Shown piece after piece: positions 41,269-50,091 of a stretch of 64,000 bases of DNA. The stretch is from the NCBI RefSeq assembly GCF_036227105.1, contig NZ_CP109434.1:4931001-4995000 (forward strand). The letters are read 5' to 3'. Position 1 is the stretch's first letter. The number at the start of each line of letters is the position of its first letter. The notes under the pieces were generated by a model, which searched no databases, was not told the origin of the DNA, and was given only the letters and a program-made list of their open reading frames with translations. Both the position numbers and the translations under genes were made by a program. The DNA is from Amycolatopsis sp. NBC_01488. GTDB lineage: Bacteria; Actinomycetota; Actinomycetes; Mycobacteriales; Pseudonocardiaceae.

Positions 41269-43623
41269 CTAGCGGAGCACAACGACCCGTAGCGCGGGGG
41301 AGCGCAGGATGTCGGCTTCGCAGAAGCGTTCCTGCACCCACTCGCTCCGGCTGTAGAGCTTCGTCTGGTCGCTGAAGTACGGCGAGTTCGGGTTCGCCGA
41401 CTGCGAGTACGTCAGCAACGTCGAGGAGTCCGGGCACGCGCGCCCGCGGAAGCCGACCACCTGGATGTAGCTGGACCCGTGCACGACCTCGATGTTCCCG
41501 CGCGCCGGATCCCACTGCGGCGTCATGACGTTGAGCACGCCCAGGAAGCCCTGGCTGCCGTGGATCGGGATCCGGTCGCCGGTGCGGGTGACCGCCTGGC
41601 CGTCACGCAGCCGCGCGTCCGCCGGGAGGCCCGCCGCGCGCAGGTCCGCCAGCGCGTCCCCGAACGCCGTCCGCACGTCCGGATTCGCCACGTTGAGCGT
41701 GTTCGGCGTGGTCAGCGGCGCCTTCGGGTCGAACGGCACGGTGAACCGGGCCACCCCGCCGAGCCGGCTCGCGAACCGCTCGAACAGCAGCGAGCCGCGG
41801 GTGTCGAGCGTGTACGTGTGATCCCAGCTCGCCAGCGTGGTGCACGCGTCGCCGACCGGGACCGGGCCGGACGACGACGGCGCCTGCCCGCCCGGGAACG
41901 ACGCGCACAGCTTCGCCAGGTCCGCCGCCGTGAGGTCGGCGAACAGGCTGTGGTCGGCGAAGAGCATCTTCTTCATCGAGTCCGTCGTGAACTCGCCCTT
42001 TTCGGCGGTGAGCAAGGCTTCCCGCGTGCGCGGCGAACGCTCGGTGCCGAGGTCGCCGACGATGTGCGGGTAGCCGGTGATCGGTGCTTTCGCGTTGGCC
42101 AGCCAGGCGCTGTCGTTCGTGTTCAGCTCGTAGTCCCGGCGTTGCTGCTGCGGCAGCCGCGACGGCGCGAAGATGCCCGGTTCGAGCGCGCCGGGGTCGG
42201 CACCCCACTGGCACGACGACTTCGAACCGTCCAAAATGGCCAGTCCGACCTGCTCGAACGTCGCCTGCCCCAAGGGAGTGCTGCACGTCTTCGCCAGCTC
42301 GTCGGTGACGTGCGGGACGACCTGGATGTCCGCGTAGAGCGCGTTGCCCGCGCGGTCGGTGGCGATGGTGTTGACCCACGGTACGCCCTGGGTGTCGCTC
42401 AGCGCGCGGACGACGTCACCCGTGCTGTGCGCCTGGTCCAGCTCGAACCACGTGTTCAGGCCGCGCAGGTTCGTCGCGTTGGCGTCGCGCACCGCGTACG
42501 CCGACTTCGTCGTCCACGGCAGCGGAATGCCCTGGAAGTCGCCGATCACCGAGCCGTACCGCGTCGACCAGAACGTCTGGTGGGCCGGCTTCAGCGAGCC
42601 CTCGGCCTGGCGCACCTGGACGGTGACGTCCCGGGACGTCATCTTCTCCGGCTTGCCGTCGACGAGGTACGTCGTCGGGTCGCCCGCCTTCAGGGGCACC
42701 TCGAAGAAGCCGAACGTGACGGGCGTGGACACCGTGTGCGTCCAGGCCGCGTCGGCGGTGTGCCCGATCTGGACGAACGGCATCCCGAGCAGGCTCCCGC
42801 CGGCGACGTCGAACCGGCCGGGGATGGTGAGCTGGCTCTGCCAGAACCGCCGTCCGCCCTGCCACGGGTAGTGCGGGTTGCCGAGCAGGACGCTGCCCTG
42901 GCCCGCCGCGGTCGAGTCCGCGCCGATCGCGATGCCGTTGCTGCCCAGCCCGCTCCCGCCGAGCGCCGCCCGGACCTTGTCCGAGAGCTGCCCGGCCGTG
43001 CCCGGCGCCGGTGTTGCGCCGGCCGGCGGCGCGGTGAACAGGCTTTCGGTCACCACGCCCTGGCCGGCGGTGATCGCGATGGCGTAGAAGTGCCGGTAGA
43101 AGTCCTGCTCGGTGATCGGCCGGACCCACGCGGCGCCGCGGCAGGCCGGGTCGGAGATCCCGGACCGGCCGGTGCGGGCGAGATAGGCGTTGAACCCCTT
43201 GACGTAGCCCGAAACGAGCTGGCGGACTTCGGGCCGCGGCCCTTGCGGCGCGGGCTGCGCGACCAGCTTGTCGACGACGCCCGAGTCGTTGATTCGCTGG
43301 AAGAACAGGTCGCTGTGCAGGTTGCTGCCGGCTTCGGACAGCGACGGGTAGCCGCCGCCGTCCGGGCCGAGGTACTTCGACCGCTGCGCGCTCACCGTGA
43401 GGTAGATGTTCGCGAGCTCGCAGACGTTGTCGGTCGCCGCCGCGAAGCCGTACCCGTAGCCGAGCCCGGCGAAGTCCTTCGCGACGATGTGCGGGATGCC
43501 GTGCTCGGTGTAGCGCAGGACGGCCTTCCCGCCGTCTTCGCCCGCTTGCGCGATGCCGGTCCCCAGTGTGGTGATGGTGAGTGCCGCTGTCAGAACCGCC
43601 AGGCTTTTCCCGAATGGTCTCAT
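41269..43623 (-). CDS. Penicillin-acylase-type Ntn hydrolase, secreted
   Basis: 784 residues. A signal peptide ends near 'GTGIAQAG' (about 27). The precursor has an alpha chain, a spacer, and the autocatalytic nucleophile Ser228 in 'GLGSNGIAIGADST'; 'VLLGNPHYPWQGGRRFWQSQLTIPG' and 'DVAGGSLLGMPFVQIGHTADAAWTHTVS' are the conserved beta-chain blocks. The closest relatives by motif are acyl-homoserine-lactone and lipopeptide (aculeacin-type) acylases, so the enzyme may cleave quorum signals or lipopeptides outside the cell. It stands alone between folC-DUF4233 and ndk. Confidence 0.9.
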   Translation of the reverse strand: MRPFGKSLAVLTAALTITTLGTGIAQAGEDGGKAVLRYTEHGIPHIVAKDFAGLGYGYGFAAATDNVCELANIYLTVSAQRSKYLGPDGGGYPSLSEAGSNLHSDLFFQRINDSGVVDKLVAQPAPQGPRPEVRQLVSGYVKGFNAYLARTGRSGISDPACRGAAWVRPITEQDFYRHFYAIAITAGQGVVTESLFTAPPAGATPAPGTAGQLSDKVRAALGGSGLGSNGIAIGADSTAAGQGSVLLGNPHYPWQGGRRFWQSQLTIPGRFDVAGGSLLGMPFVQIGHTADAAWTHTVSTPVTFGFFEVPLKAGDPTTYLVDGKPEKMTSRDVTVQVRQAEGSLKPAHQTFWSTRYGSVIGDFQGIPLPWTTKSAYAVRDANATNLRGLNTWFELDQAHSTGDVVRALSDTQGVPWVNTIATDRAGNALYADIQVVPHVTDELAKTCSTPLGQATFEQVGLAILDGSKSSCQWGADPGALEPGIFAPSRLPQQQRRDYELNTNDSAWLANAKAPITGYPHIVGDLGTERSPRTREALLTAEKGEFTTDSMKKMLFADHSLFADLTAADLAKLCASFPGGQAPSSSGPVPVGDACTTLASWDHTYTLDTRGSLLFERFASRLGGVARFTVPFDPKAPLTTPNTLNVANPDVRTAFGDALADLRAAGLPADARLRDGQAVTRTGDRIPIHGSQGFLGVLNVMTPQWDPARGNIEVVHGSSYIQVVGFRGRACPDSSTLLTYSQSANPNSPYFSDQTKLYSRSEWVQERFCEADILRSPALRVVVLR

Positions 43624-43821
43624 CTGACCCCCTTGTCGTGATCGCCACGCTACCGATGGCGACGATGTGCGGACATGGGGGAAAACCCGGGAATTCCGGC
43701 ACGCGCCGCCGGCCACCGGGGCGTCGCGGTGGCCGAAGAAGCCGCACCCGGAGGGCCGCTGGGCAGGGTCGGCTACGCTCACGCGCACCGACCCGCACCC
43801 GTACCAAGGAGAAACACCGTC

Positions 43822-44232
43822 GTGACTGAACGCACGCTGGTCCTCGTCAAGCCTGATGGCGTCGCGCGCGGCCTCGTCGGCGAGGTCGTCTCTCGGATCG
43901 AGCGCAAGGGCCTGAAGCTCGCCGCCCTCGAACTGCGGACCGTTCCGCAGGCACTGGCCGAGGAGCACTACGCCGAGCACAAGGAGCGTGCGTTCTTCGG
44001 CGACCTGCTGGAGTTCATCACCTCGGGCCCGCTGGTCGCGCTCGCCGTCGAAGGCCCGCGCGCCATCGCGGCGTTCCGCCAGCTGGCCGGCGGCACCGAC
44101 CCGGTCGAGAAGGCCACCCCGGGCACCATCCGCGGCGACTTCGCGCTGGAGACCCAGTACAACCTGGTCCACGGCTCGGACTCGCCGGAGTCGGCCGAGC
44201 GCGAGCTGAAGCTCTGGTTCCCCGACCTGTGA
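43822..44232 (+). CDS. ndk: Nucleoside diphosphate kinase
   Basis: 136 residues. 'RTLVLVKPDGVARGLVGEVVSRIERKGLKL' and 'NLVHGSDSPESAERELKLWF' (phospho-histidine in NLVHGSD) are diagnostic. It equilibrates NTP pools by ping-pong phosphate transfer. The GTG start follows CCAAGGAGAAACACC. Its position after folC-DUF4233 and before rne matches mycobacteria, apart from inserted genes. Confidence 0.97.
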   Translation: MTERTLVLVKPDGVARGLVGEVVSRIERKGLKLAALELRTVPQALAEEHYAEHKERAFFGDLLEFITSGPLVALAVEGPRAIAAFRQLAGGTDPVEKATPGTIRGDFALETQYNLVHGSDSPESAERELKLWFPDL

Positions 44233-44284
44233 CCGGCACCGGGGCCACGCCCGCGCGTGGCCCCGGCCTGCACCCGGAGCAACC

Positions 44285-44995
44285 ATGACGACGATGCCGT
44301 TCCCGGCCCGCGACTACCTCCCCGTGCTGCGGGAGCTGACCGGCGCGTTCGCCGAGGTCCTGCGCAGCGCCGACCCGGCCGCTCCGGTGCCCGACTGCGC
44401 CGGGTGGACGCTGGCCGATCTCGGCACGCACCTCGGGAACGTCCACCGCTGGGCCACCTCCGTCGTCATCACCGGCGAAGCGCAGCGGCAGAGCTTCGAG
44501 GACGGCCCTGGTGCCGACCTGGCGTCCTGGTACGCCGAAAGCGCGCACGGGCTCTTGGCCGCCCTGGACGCCGCGAACCCCGGCGACCGCTGCTGGCACT
44601 TCGGCGGCACCGAGAAGACCAAGGCGTTCTGGTACCGCCGCCAGGTCCACGAAACCGCCGTCCACCTCGCCGACTCGGGCAGCGCTCACGTGCTCGACCC
44701 GGCCGTGGCCGCGGACGGCGTCGACGAGGTCCTGTCCACTCTCCTGCCGCGCGTGACCCGCTGGCACGCCGTGCCCCGGCTGCCCGGCCCGGTTTCCCTG
44801 CGGGCCACCGACACCGGCGACGTCTGGACCGTCCACCCCGGCGAGCCGCCCGCGCTGGGCCCCGCCGCCGACGGCGCGACCGTCGAAGCCCCGGCCCGCG
44901 ATCTCCTGCTGCGGCTGTGGAAGCGCACCGGTCCGGACCCCCGCGTCGAGGGCGCCGCCGCGGCCGCGCTGCTCGAAGCACCCCTGACCCCTTGA
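44285..44995 (+). CDS. Maleylpyruvate isomerase / mycothiol-dependent enzyme family protein
   Basis: 236 residues. The N-terminal DinB-like four-helix bundle has 'VPDCAGWTLADLGTHLGNVHRWATSVV' with the metal-binding His, and 'WYRRQVHETAVHLADSG' with the second His pair (R-x-x-H-E-x-x-V-H) of mycothiol-dependent metalloenzymes. The C-terminal part ('GDVWTVHPGEPPAL') resembles the MDMPI_C domain. Members use mycothiol as cofactor or transfer groups to it; the substrate is unknown. It starts 52 bp after ndk. Confidence 0.85.
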   Translation: MTTMPFPARDYLPVLRELTGAFAEVLRSADPAAPVPDCAGWTLADLGTHLGNVHRWATSVVITGEAQRQSFEDGPGADLASWYAESAHGLLAALDAANPGDRCWHFGGTEKTKAFWYRRQVHETAVHLADSGSAHVLDPAVAADGVDEVLSTLLPRVTRWHAVPRLPGPVSLRATDTGDVWTVHPGEPPALGPAADGATVEAPARDLLLRLWKRTGPDPRVEGAAAAALLEAPLTP

Positions 44996-45100
44996 TGGTG
45001 TTCTAGACCATTCAGGCGGCGTTCACCGGGAAGTCTTCCCCCGGCCGTGCCACTGCGCTGTGCTGGTTCGGCTCACTCTCACTCGATACTGGGGTACCTG

Positions 45101-48100
45101 GTGAAGAAGTCACCCATCGCGCTGCCGCTCGTCGCCTTGTTCGCGACGGCGTTCGTCGTTCCCGCCCACGCCGATCCGCTCCGCGCGCCGCTCGGCACGC
45201 CGCCGGTCGAGGCCGCGCCCGCCGCGTCGTCGGCTCACGAAGGCCCGGCGGCCTTCGCCGCCGCGAACCCCGACGACGGCCTCGTCACCGGGAGCGCGAC
45301 CACGGAGGTCGCGCCCGGCCTGGACCTCACCCAGTTCGACCGGTTCGACCCGGCCGGGTGGATCCGCGGCGACACGCTCGCCGTCGACCTGGGCAGCAAG
45401 GTCCTGAAGCCGACGTACCTGAGCCCCGGCACGGTGTCCGCGCGCACGCCGCTTTCGCAGCAGGTCGCGCGCACCGGCGCGGTCGCTGGTGTCAACGGCG
45501 ACTTCTTCGACATCTCCGCGACCGGCGCGCCGATCGGCGTCGGCATCGACCACGGGCAGCTGCAGACCGCGCCCGCGGCCGGCCACAACTACACGGCCGC
45601 GATCACCGACGAGGGCAAGGCCCGGCTGGCTTCGATCTTCCTCGAAGCGAGCGTGACGCTGCCCCGCGGCACGGTGCGGGCCACGAACTTCAACAGCCCG
45701 GTCCTCGACGAGGACGCGATCGGCGTCTACACGCCGTTGTGGGGCGCTTCCGCCCGCAAGACCTCGGTCGCCGGCGCCCAGCGGGTCGTCGAGGTGGAGC
45801 TGCGCGACGGCGTCGTCACGCAGGTCCGCAACGCGCCCGCGGACGGCCCCATCGCGGCGGGGACGACGCTGCTGCTGGCCCGCGAAGCCGGGGCGGACGC
45901 GCTCGCGTCGCTGAAGCCGGGCGACCCGGTGGGCGTCACATACGCGCCGCGGTCGGACGCCGGCAAGATCGCGGTCGCCGTGGGCGGCAACGAAGTCCTG
46001 CTCCACGACGGCGTCGTGCAAGCGGTCGACGACGTCGCCATGGCACCGCGCACCGCGGTCGGCTTCTCCGCCGACGGCACGCGGATGTGGCTGGCCACAG
46101 TGGACGGCCGGCAGGCCGACAGCCGCGGGATGACCGAGCTGGAACTGGCGCGGCACATGAAGAGCCTCGGCGCCGACGACGCGCTCAACCTCGACGGCGG
46201 CGGTTCGTCGACGCTCCTCGCGCGCAACGAAGGCGAAGCCGCGCCGAGCGTCCGCAACGCGCCGTCCGACGGCGGGGAACGCCTGGTGCCCAACGGAATC
46301 GGCTTCGCGACCGCGCCGGGCAGCGGCAAGCTCACGGCGTTCGCGCCGGCGCCCGCCGTCGCGACCACGGACGCGAACCGCGTGCTGACCGGCCTCACCC
46401 GGCACCTGGTCGCCGACGGCCACGACGAGACCGGCGCCGCGGTCGCCGCCGACCCGCACTGGCGCACCTCGGACCCGCGGCGGGCCACGGTGACGCGCGG
46501 GGTGGTGACCGGACACGGCGCGGGCGGCGTCGACGTCGTCGCGCGCTCCGGCCGCGCGTCCGGCAAGACCACGCTTTCGGTGCTGGGCAAGCCGGTCCGG
46601 CTCGGCACGAGCACCGAGCAGGTCGCGTTGTCCGGTGCCGGCGCCAAGAGCACGTTCAAGGTCTACGGCTACGACGCGGACGGCTACGGCACCTGGCTGG
46701 AGCCCGACGACGTCAAGCTCGACTACGACCACTCCGTGGTGCGGATCGAGCCGTCGGGCGACGGGTACCAGGTGACCGCGCTGACCGCGTCCGGCGCTTC
46801 GGCGATCACCGCGGCGGCGGCGGGCCTCACCACGCACCTGGCCGCGTCAGTGGGGACCGTGCCGCGGATCGCGTCGCCACTGGACGGGCCGGCGGGCTGG
46901 ACGGCGACGGTGTTCCCGGCGGTCGTCGGCGCCGCGCTGTCCGCGGCGCCCGGTCGCGACGGCGGCCAGGGTCTCGCCCTGGACTACCGGCTCACCGGCA
47001 CGACCGCGACGCGCGCCGCGTACGTGACGCCGTCCTCGCCACTGCCCGTGCCGTCCGGCACGCAGAAGATCGGGCTGTGGGTGAACGGCGACGGCAAGGG
47101 CGCGTGGCTGCGGGCGGAGCTGCGCGACGCGGCGAACGTCGCGTCCATTGTGGACCTTTCGCTGAGCGTCGACTGGACGGGCTGGCGGTACGTCACCGCC
47201 GCGGTCCCGGCCGGACTGCCGGACGGCCAGCGGCTGGCGCGTTTCTACGCCGTCGAGAACGTGCCGGACCAGCAGTACGAAGGCCGGCTGGTGTTCGACG
47301 ACCTGACTTTCGAGGTGGCGCCGACGACGTCGGTCCCGGCCGACCCGGCGCCGCACGACCCGGCGCTGGTCACCGACGGCACGCTCACCGGCGGCCTCCG
47401 CGTCGCGGTCGTCAGCGACGCGCAGTTCACCGCGGACGACCCGGCCGGACCGCTGGTCGCCCAGGCCCGGCGGGCGCTGCGCGAAGCGGTCGCGGCGAAG
47501 CCGGACCTGGTGCTGATCAACGGCGACTTCGTCGACCGCGGCACGGCACCCGACTTCGTGCTGGCGCGGCAGGTGATCACCGAGGAGCTCGACGGCAAGG
47601 TGCCCTGGTACTACGTGCCGGGCAACCACGAGGCCGAAGCCGGCAACGGCCTCGCCAACTTCCAGGCCGTCTTCGGCGTGACGCACCAGGTCGTCGACGT
47701 GCACGGCATCCGGCTGGTGCTGCTGGATTCCTCCCGCGGTTCGCTGCGGGCGGGCGGGTTCGACCAGGTCCGGATGCTGCGCTCGGCACTCGACTCCGCC
47801 GCTTCCGACCGGTCGATCCGCGGGGTCGTCGTCGCCATGCACCACCCGGTCAAGGACCCGAGCCCGACCGGGAACTCCCAGCTCGGCGACCGGAAGGAAG
47901 CCACGCTGCTGACCCAGTGGCTCACCGGGTTCGAGCAGGCGTCCGGCAAACCGGCCGCTTCGGTGGCTTCGCATGCCGGCGTGTTCTCGCTGTCGCGCGT
48001 GGACGGCGTGCCGTACCTGGTCAACGGCAACTCCGGCAAGGCGCCCGCGGCCGCGCCCGGCGACGGCGGGTTCGTCGGCTGGACGCTGCTGCGCGTCGAC

Positions 48101-48400
48101 CCGGCCGACCGCGCCCAGCCGGTGCGGTTCGAGACGCGGCCGAACGTGGACTCGCTCTCCGTGTCGGGGCCGTCCTCGCTGGCTCGTGGGGAGCGCGCGG
48201 TCGTCCGCGCTTCGTTGAGGCAGGGGACGCGCGACGTGCCGGTGTCGTACCCGGTGAGCGCCGACTGGACGGTCGGCCGGGGTGTCGTCGCGTTCGATCC
48301 CGCTTCGGGTGTCCTGACGGCGCTGCGGCCGGGTGTCGCGCGGCTTTCGGTGACGGTCAACGGGGTGACGCAGTCGCTGGTCGTGACGGTCGGCGGCTAA
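45101..48400 (+). CDS. Secreted phosphodiester glycosidase (NAGPA) with C-terminal metallophosphatase-like domain
   Basis: 1099 residues. The signal peptide (1-23) ends AHA. A NAGPA domain follows, with 'GAVAGVNGDFFDISATGAPIGVGI' and 'LNLDGGGSSTLLARNEG' near residue 364, the signatures of phosphodiester alpha-GlcNAcases. Ig/Big-like and jelly-roll-like regions lie at about 430-750. A calcineurin-like domain starts near 769: 'VAVVSDAQF', 'INGDFVD', 'VPGNHEAE' (842), 'MHHPVKD' (913) and 'ASHAGVF' (957). Two metal positions differ from the norm: DAQ instead of DxH, and SHAG instead of GHxH. It may cleave phosphodiester-linked sugars of wall polymers outside the cell. The GTG start is at the signal peptide. 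Confidence 0.88.
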   Translation: MKKSPIALPLVALFATAFVVPAHADPLRAPLGTPPVEAAPAASSAHEGPAAFAAANPDDGLVTGSATTEVAPGLDLTQFDRFDPAGWIRGDTLAVDLGSKVLKPTYLSPGTVSARTPLSQQVARTGAVAGVNGDFFDISATGAPIGVGIDHGQLQTAPAAGHNYTAAITDEGKARLASIFLEASVTLPRGTVRATNFNSPVLDEDAIGVYTPLWGASARKTSVAGAQRVVEVELRDGVVTQVRNAPADGPIAAGTTLLLAREAGADALASLKPGDPVGVTYAPRSDAGKIAVAVGGNEVLLHDGVVQAVDDVAMAPRTAVGFSADGTRMWLATVDGRQADSRGMTELELARHMKSLGADDALNLDGGGSSTLLARNEGEAAPSVRNAPSDGGERLVPNGIGFATAPGSGKLTAFAPAPAVATTDANRVLTGLTRHLVADGHDETGAAVAADPHWRTSDPRRATVTRGVVTGHGAGGVDVVARSGRASGKTTLSVLGKPVRLGTSTEQVALSGAGAKSTFKVYGYDADGYGTWLEPDDVKLDYDHSVVRIEPSGDGYQVTALTASGASAITAAAAGLTTHLAASVGTVPRIASPLDGPAGWTATVFPAVVGAALSAAPGRDGGQGLALDYRLTGTTATRAAYVTPSSPLPVPSGTQKIGLWVNGDGKGAWLRAELRDAANVASIVDLSLSVDWTGWRYVTAAVPAGLPDGQRLARFYAVENVPDQQYEGRLVFDDLTFEVAPTTSVPADPAPHDPALVTDGTLTGGLRVAVVSDAQFTADDPAGPLVAQARRALREAVAAKPDLVLINGDFVDRGTAPDFVLARQVITEELDGKVPWYYVPGNHEAEAGNGLANFQAVFGVTHQVVDVHGIRLVLLDSSRGSLRAGGFDQVRMLRSALDSAASDRSIRGVVVAMHHPVKDPSPTGNSQLGDRKEATLLTQWLTGFEQASGKPAASVASHAGVFSLSRVDGVPYLVNGNSGKAPAAAPGDGGFVGWTLLRVDPADRAQPVRFETRPNVDSLSVSGPSSLARGERAVVRASLRQGTRDVPVSYPVSADWTVGRGVVAFDPASGVLTALRPGVARLSVTVNGVTQSLVVTVGG

Positions 48401-48502
48401 ACCAGTTCATGCAAGATCGCGAATCGCAGCAGCGGGCTTCTTGCCACCGTGTATGACGCTCCGTAGTGTCCTGGCTGCTGCGACAGCAAGGGGGAGGACG
48501 CC

Positions 48503-48697
48503 GTGAAGCTGACCAGGCTCGCGAAGGAATGCAAGGAAGGTGAATGCGACACCGTGTTCCTGTCGGACCGAGGAACGCTGGTCCTGCAGGGAATGGCGGT
48601 TTTCGCCGCTGACGGCATGTGCCTTGGCGCCGGGGAGCAGGCGGTGGAGCTGCCGGTAGCACTGGTGAAGGAGGCGTTGAGTGCTCTTGCGCAGTGA
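48503..48697 (+). CDS. Small protein of an XRE-DUF5753 module
   Basis: 64 residues: 'LAKECKEGECDTVFLSDRGTLVLQGM...' with three cysteines, then a short helix. GTG at 48503 has GGGGGAGGACGCC upstream. It lies first in a three-gene overlapping set with a DUF6879 protein and an XRE-DUF5753 regulator, a grouping repeated many times in actinomycete genomes and comparable to the whiJ/abaA-type loci. It is not DUF397 by motif but takes the place that DUF397 proteins usually hold. The stop overlaps the next start by 17 bp. Confidence 0.7.
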   Translation: MKLTRLAKECKEGECDTVFLSDRGTLVLQGMAVFAADGMCLGAGEQAVELPVALVKEALSALAQ

Positions 48698-49190
48698 GGA
48701 ACTGGGCCGGCTGTTCCGGACGTTCCGGCTTTCGGCTTTCCGGCTCGAAACATTCCCGGTTTACGACGTGGCGAGCGAGCGGGAGGAGTACGACCGCTTC
48801 CTCGCGGGAGAGAAGCCGCCCGCCGATCTTCATTACGGTTGGCTGGACATCGTTGCCGGACATCGCGAAGCGGGCCGCTCCATGCAGCGGGTCCGTGTCG
48901 TGTCCCGGCCGCTCACTGACTACGTTCGGTACGAGTTCGAGTGGGGGTTCCAGTTCAACGTCCGGTCAGGGGAGGACATCCGCATCCTGGACCTGACCAA
49001 CCGTGCGCTCGACCTGCCCCAGCAGGATTTCTGGTTCTTCGACGACTCGACGATCGTGCGTCTCGACTACGACGAGGACGGTGCCGTGTCCGGCCGGATG
49101 CGGCTTGACCGGCCGGACCTGGCGCAGTACCGGGCTTGGCGTGATCTCGCTCTGACGGAGTCCGTGCCGTTCCGTGAATACCGGACCTGA
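48681..49190 (+). CDS. DUF6879-like protein
   Basis: 169 residues. 'LFRLSAFRLETFPVYDVASEREEYDRFLAGE' and 'WFFDDSTIVRLDYDEDGAVSGRMRLD...YRAWRDLALTESVPFREY' match the DUF6879 family, which is found next to XRE-DUF5753 regulators. The GTG start has AAGGAGG at the right distance inside the upstream gene. It is a soluble protein of unknown activity. Overlaps of 17 bp with both neighbours show translational coupling, so the three products probably work together. Confidence 0.82.
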   Translation: MLLRSEELGRLFRTFRLSAFRLETFPVYDVASEREEYDRFLAGEKPPADLHYGWLDIVAGHREAGRSMQRVRVVSRPLTDYVRYEFEWGFQFNVRSGEDIRILDLTNRALDLPQQDFWFFDDSTIVRLDYDEDGAVSGRMRLDRPDLAQYRAWRDLALTESVPFREYRT

Positions 49191-50022
49191 CGAGCCTGGG
49201 CCCGGGCGGGACGACCTGGCCGAGACGTTGCGAGCCCTTCGCCGGGCGGCTGGTCTGTCGGGCGAGCGGCTCGCGGTCCGTTGTGCCATGTCGCAGGCGA
49301 AGATCAGCCGGATCGAGGGGCGGAAGATCACGCCCAGCGTTGCCGACGTCGAGCGGATCCTCGTCGCCCTCGAGGTTCCGCGTGGCGTGGCCGATGACCT
49401 CGTGGCGCTCGCTCGCAGGGTCAATGTCCAGCACACCTCCTGGCGCGCCGCCGCCCGGATCGGTCTCTGGCGGAAGCAGGACGAACTGCGCGTCCTCGCC
49501 GATTCGTCGAAGACGATCCGTCAGTTCCTTCCTGCGATGCCCAGCGGTCTGCTGCAGACGGAGCACTATGCCCGCGCCGCGTTGTCTCCGATGGTGTCGA
49601 CAGATCCGGCGCGAGATGTCGACAAGGCGGTCGGAGCGAGACTCCGGCGACAGGAGACGTTGGATGACCTGGATCGCCGATTTCTCTTCGTCTTGACCGA
49701 GCAGGCTGTGCGGTGGCGCTACGCAGGCCCGCCGGTCATGGCGGCGCAGTGCCGGCACATGGCCGACGTGGCCGAGCGTCCGAATGTCGACCTCTCCGTG
49801 GTGCCCCGGTTCGGCGAGACGCCCGGCGGACCGTTGAACACGTTCGTCGTCTACGACCACCGGCTGGTGCTCGCCGAGCTGTTCTCCGGCGAGATCGCCT
49901 TGCGTGATGCCAGAGACATCGCCCACCACCTCGAGGTCTTCGACTTCTTCCGCAGCCGTGCGCTTTCCGGTGCGGACGCGGCGGCTTTCCTGCGCTTCGT
50001 CGCCAAGGAGTTCACCGATTGA
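49174..50022 (+). CDS. XRE-family regulator with DUF5753 domain
   Basis: 282 residues. The helix-turn-helix is at about 14-70 ('LAETLRALRRAAGLSGERLAVRCAMSQAKISRIEGRKITPSVADVERIL'). The DUF5753 domain (about 100-275) includes 'IRQFLPAMPSGLLQTEHYARAAL' and 'FLFVLTEQAVRWRYAGPPVMAAQCRHM'. This is the WhiJ-like regulator class of Streptomyces and relatives, linked to development and antibiotic control. The GTG start lies 17 bp inside the DUF6879 gene. The module is followed by an ABC exporter operon but need not control it. Confidence 0.92.
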   Translation: MNTGPDEPGPGRDDLAETLRALRRAAGLSGERLAVRCAMSQAKISRIEGRKITPSVADVERILVALEVPRGVADDLVALARRVNVQHTSWRAAARIGLWRKQDELRVLADSSKTIRQFLPAMPSGLLQTEHYARAALSPMVSTDPARDVDKAVGARLRRQETLDDLDRRFLFVLTEQAVRWRYAGPPVMAAQCRHMADVAERPNVDLSVVPRFGETPGGPLNTFVVYDHRLVLAELFSGEIALRDARDIAHHLEVFDFFRSRALSGADAAAFLRFVAKEFTD

Positions 50023-50091
50023 GCCGCTGGTCGTGACCGTCCGGGGCTAAAGCGTTCGGTTTTTGTCGGTGCCCGCTCGTATGGTCGGGGT

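Noticed and set aside
48503..50022. XRE-DUF5753 set as a toxin-antitoxin system
   Set aside because: Neither small protein shows a toxin motif, and the arrangement matches the common WhiJ-type regulatory modules.
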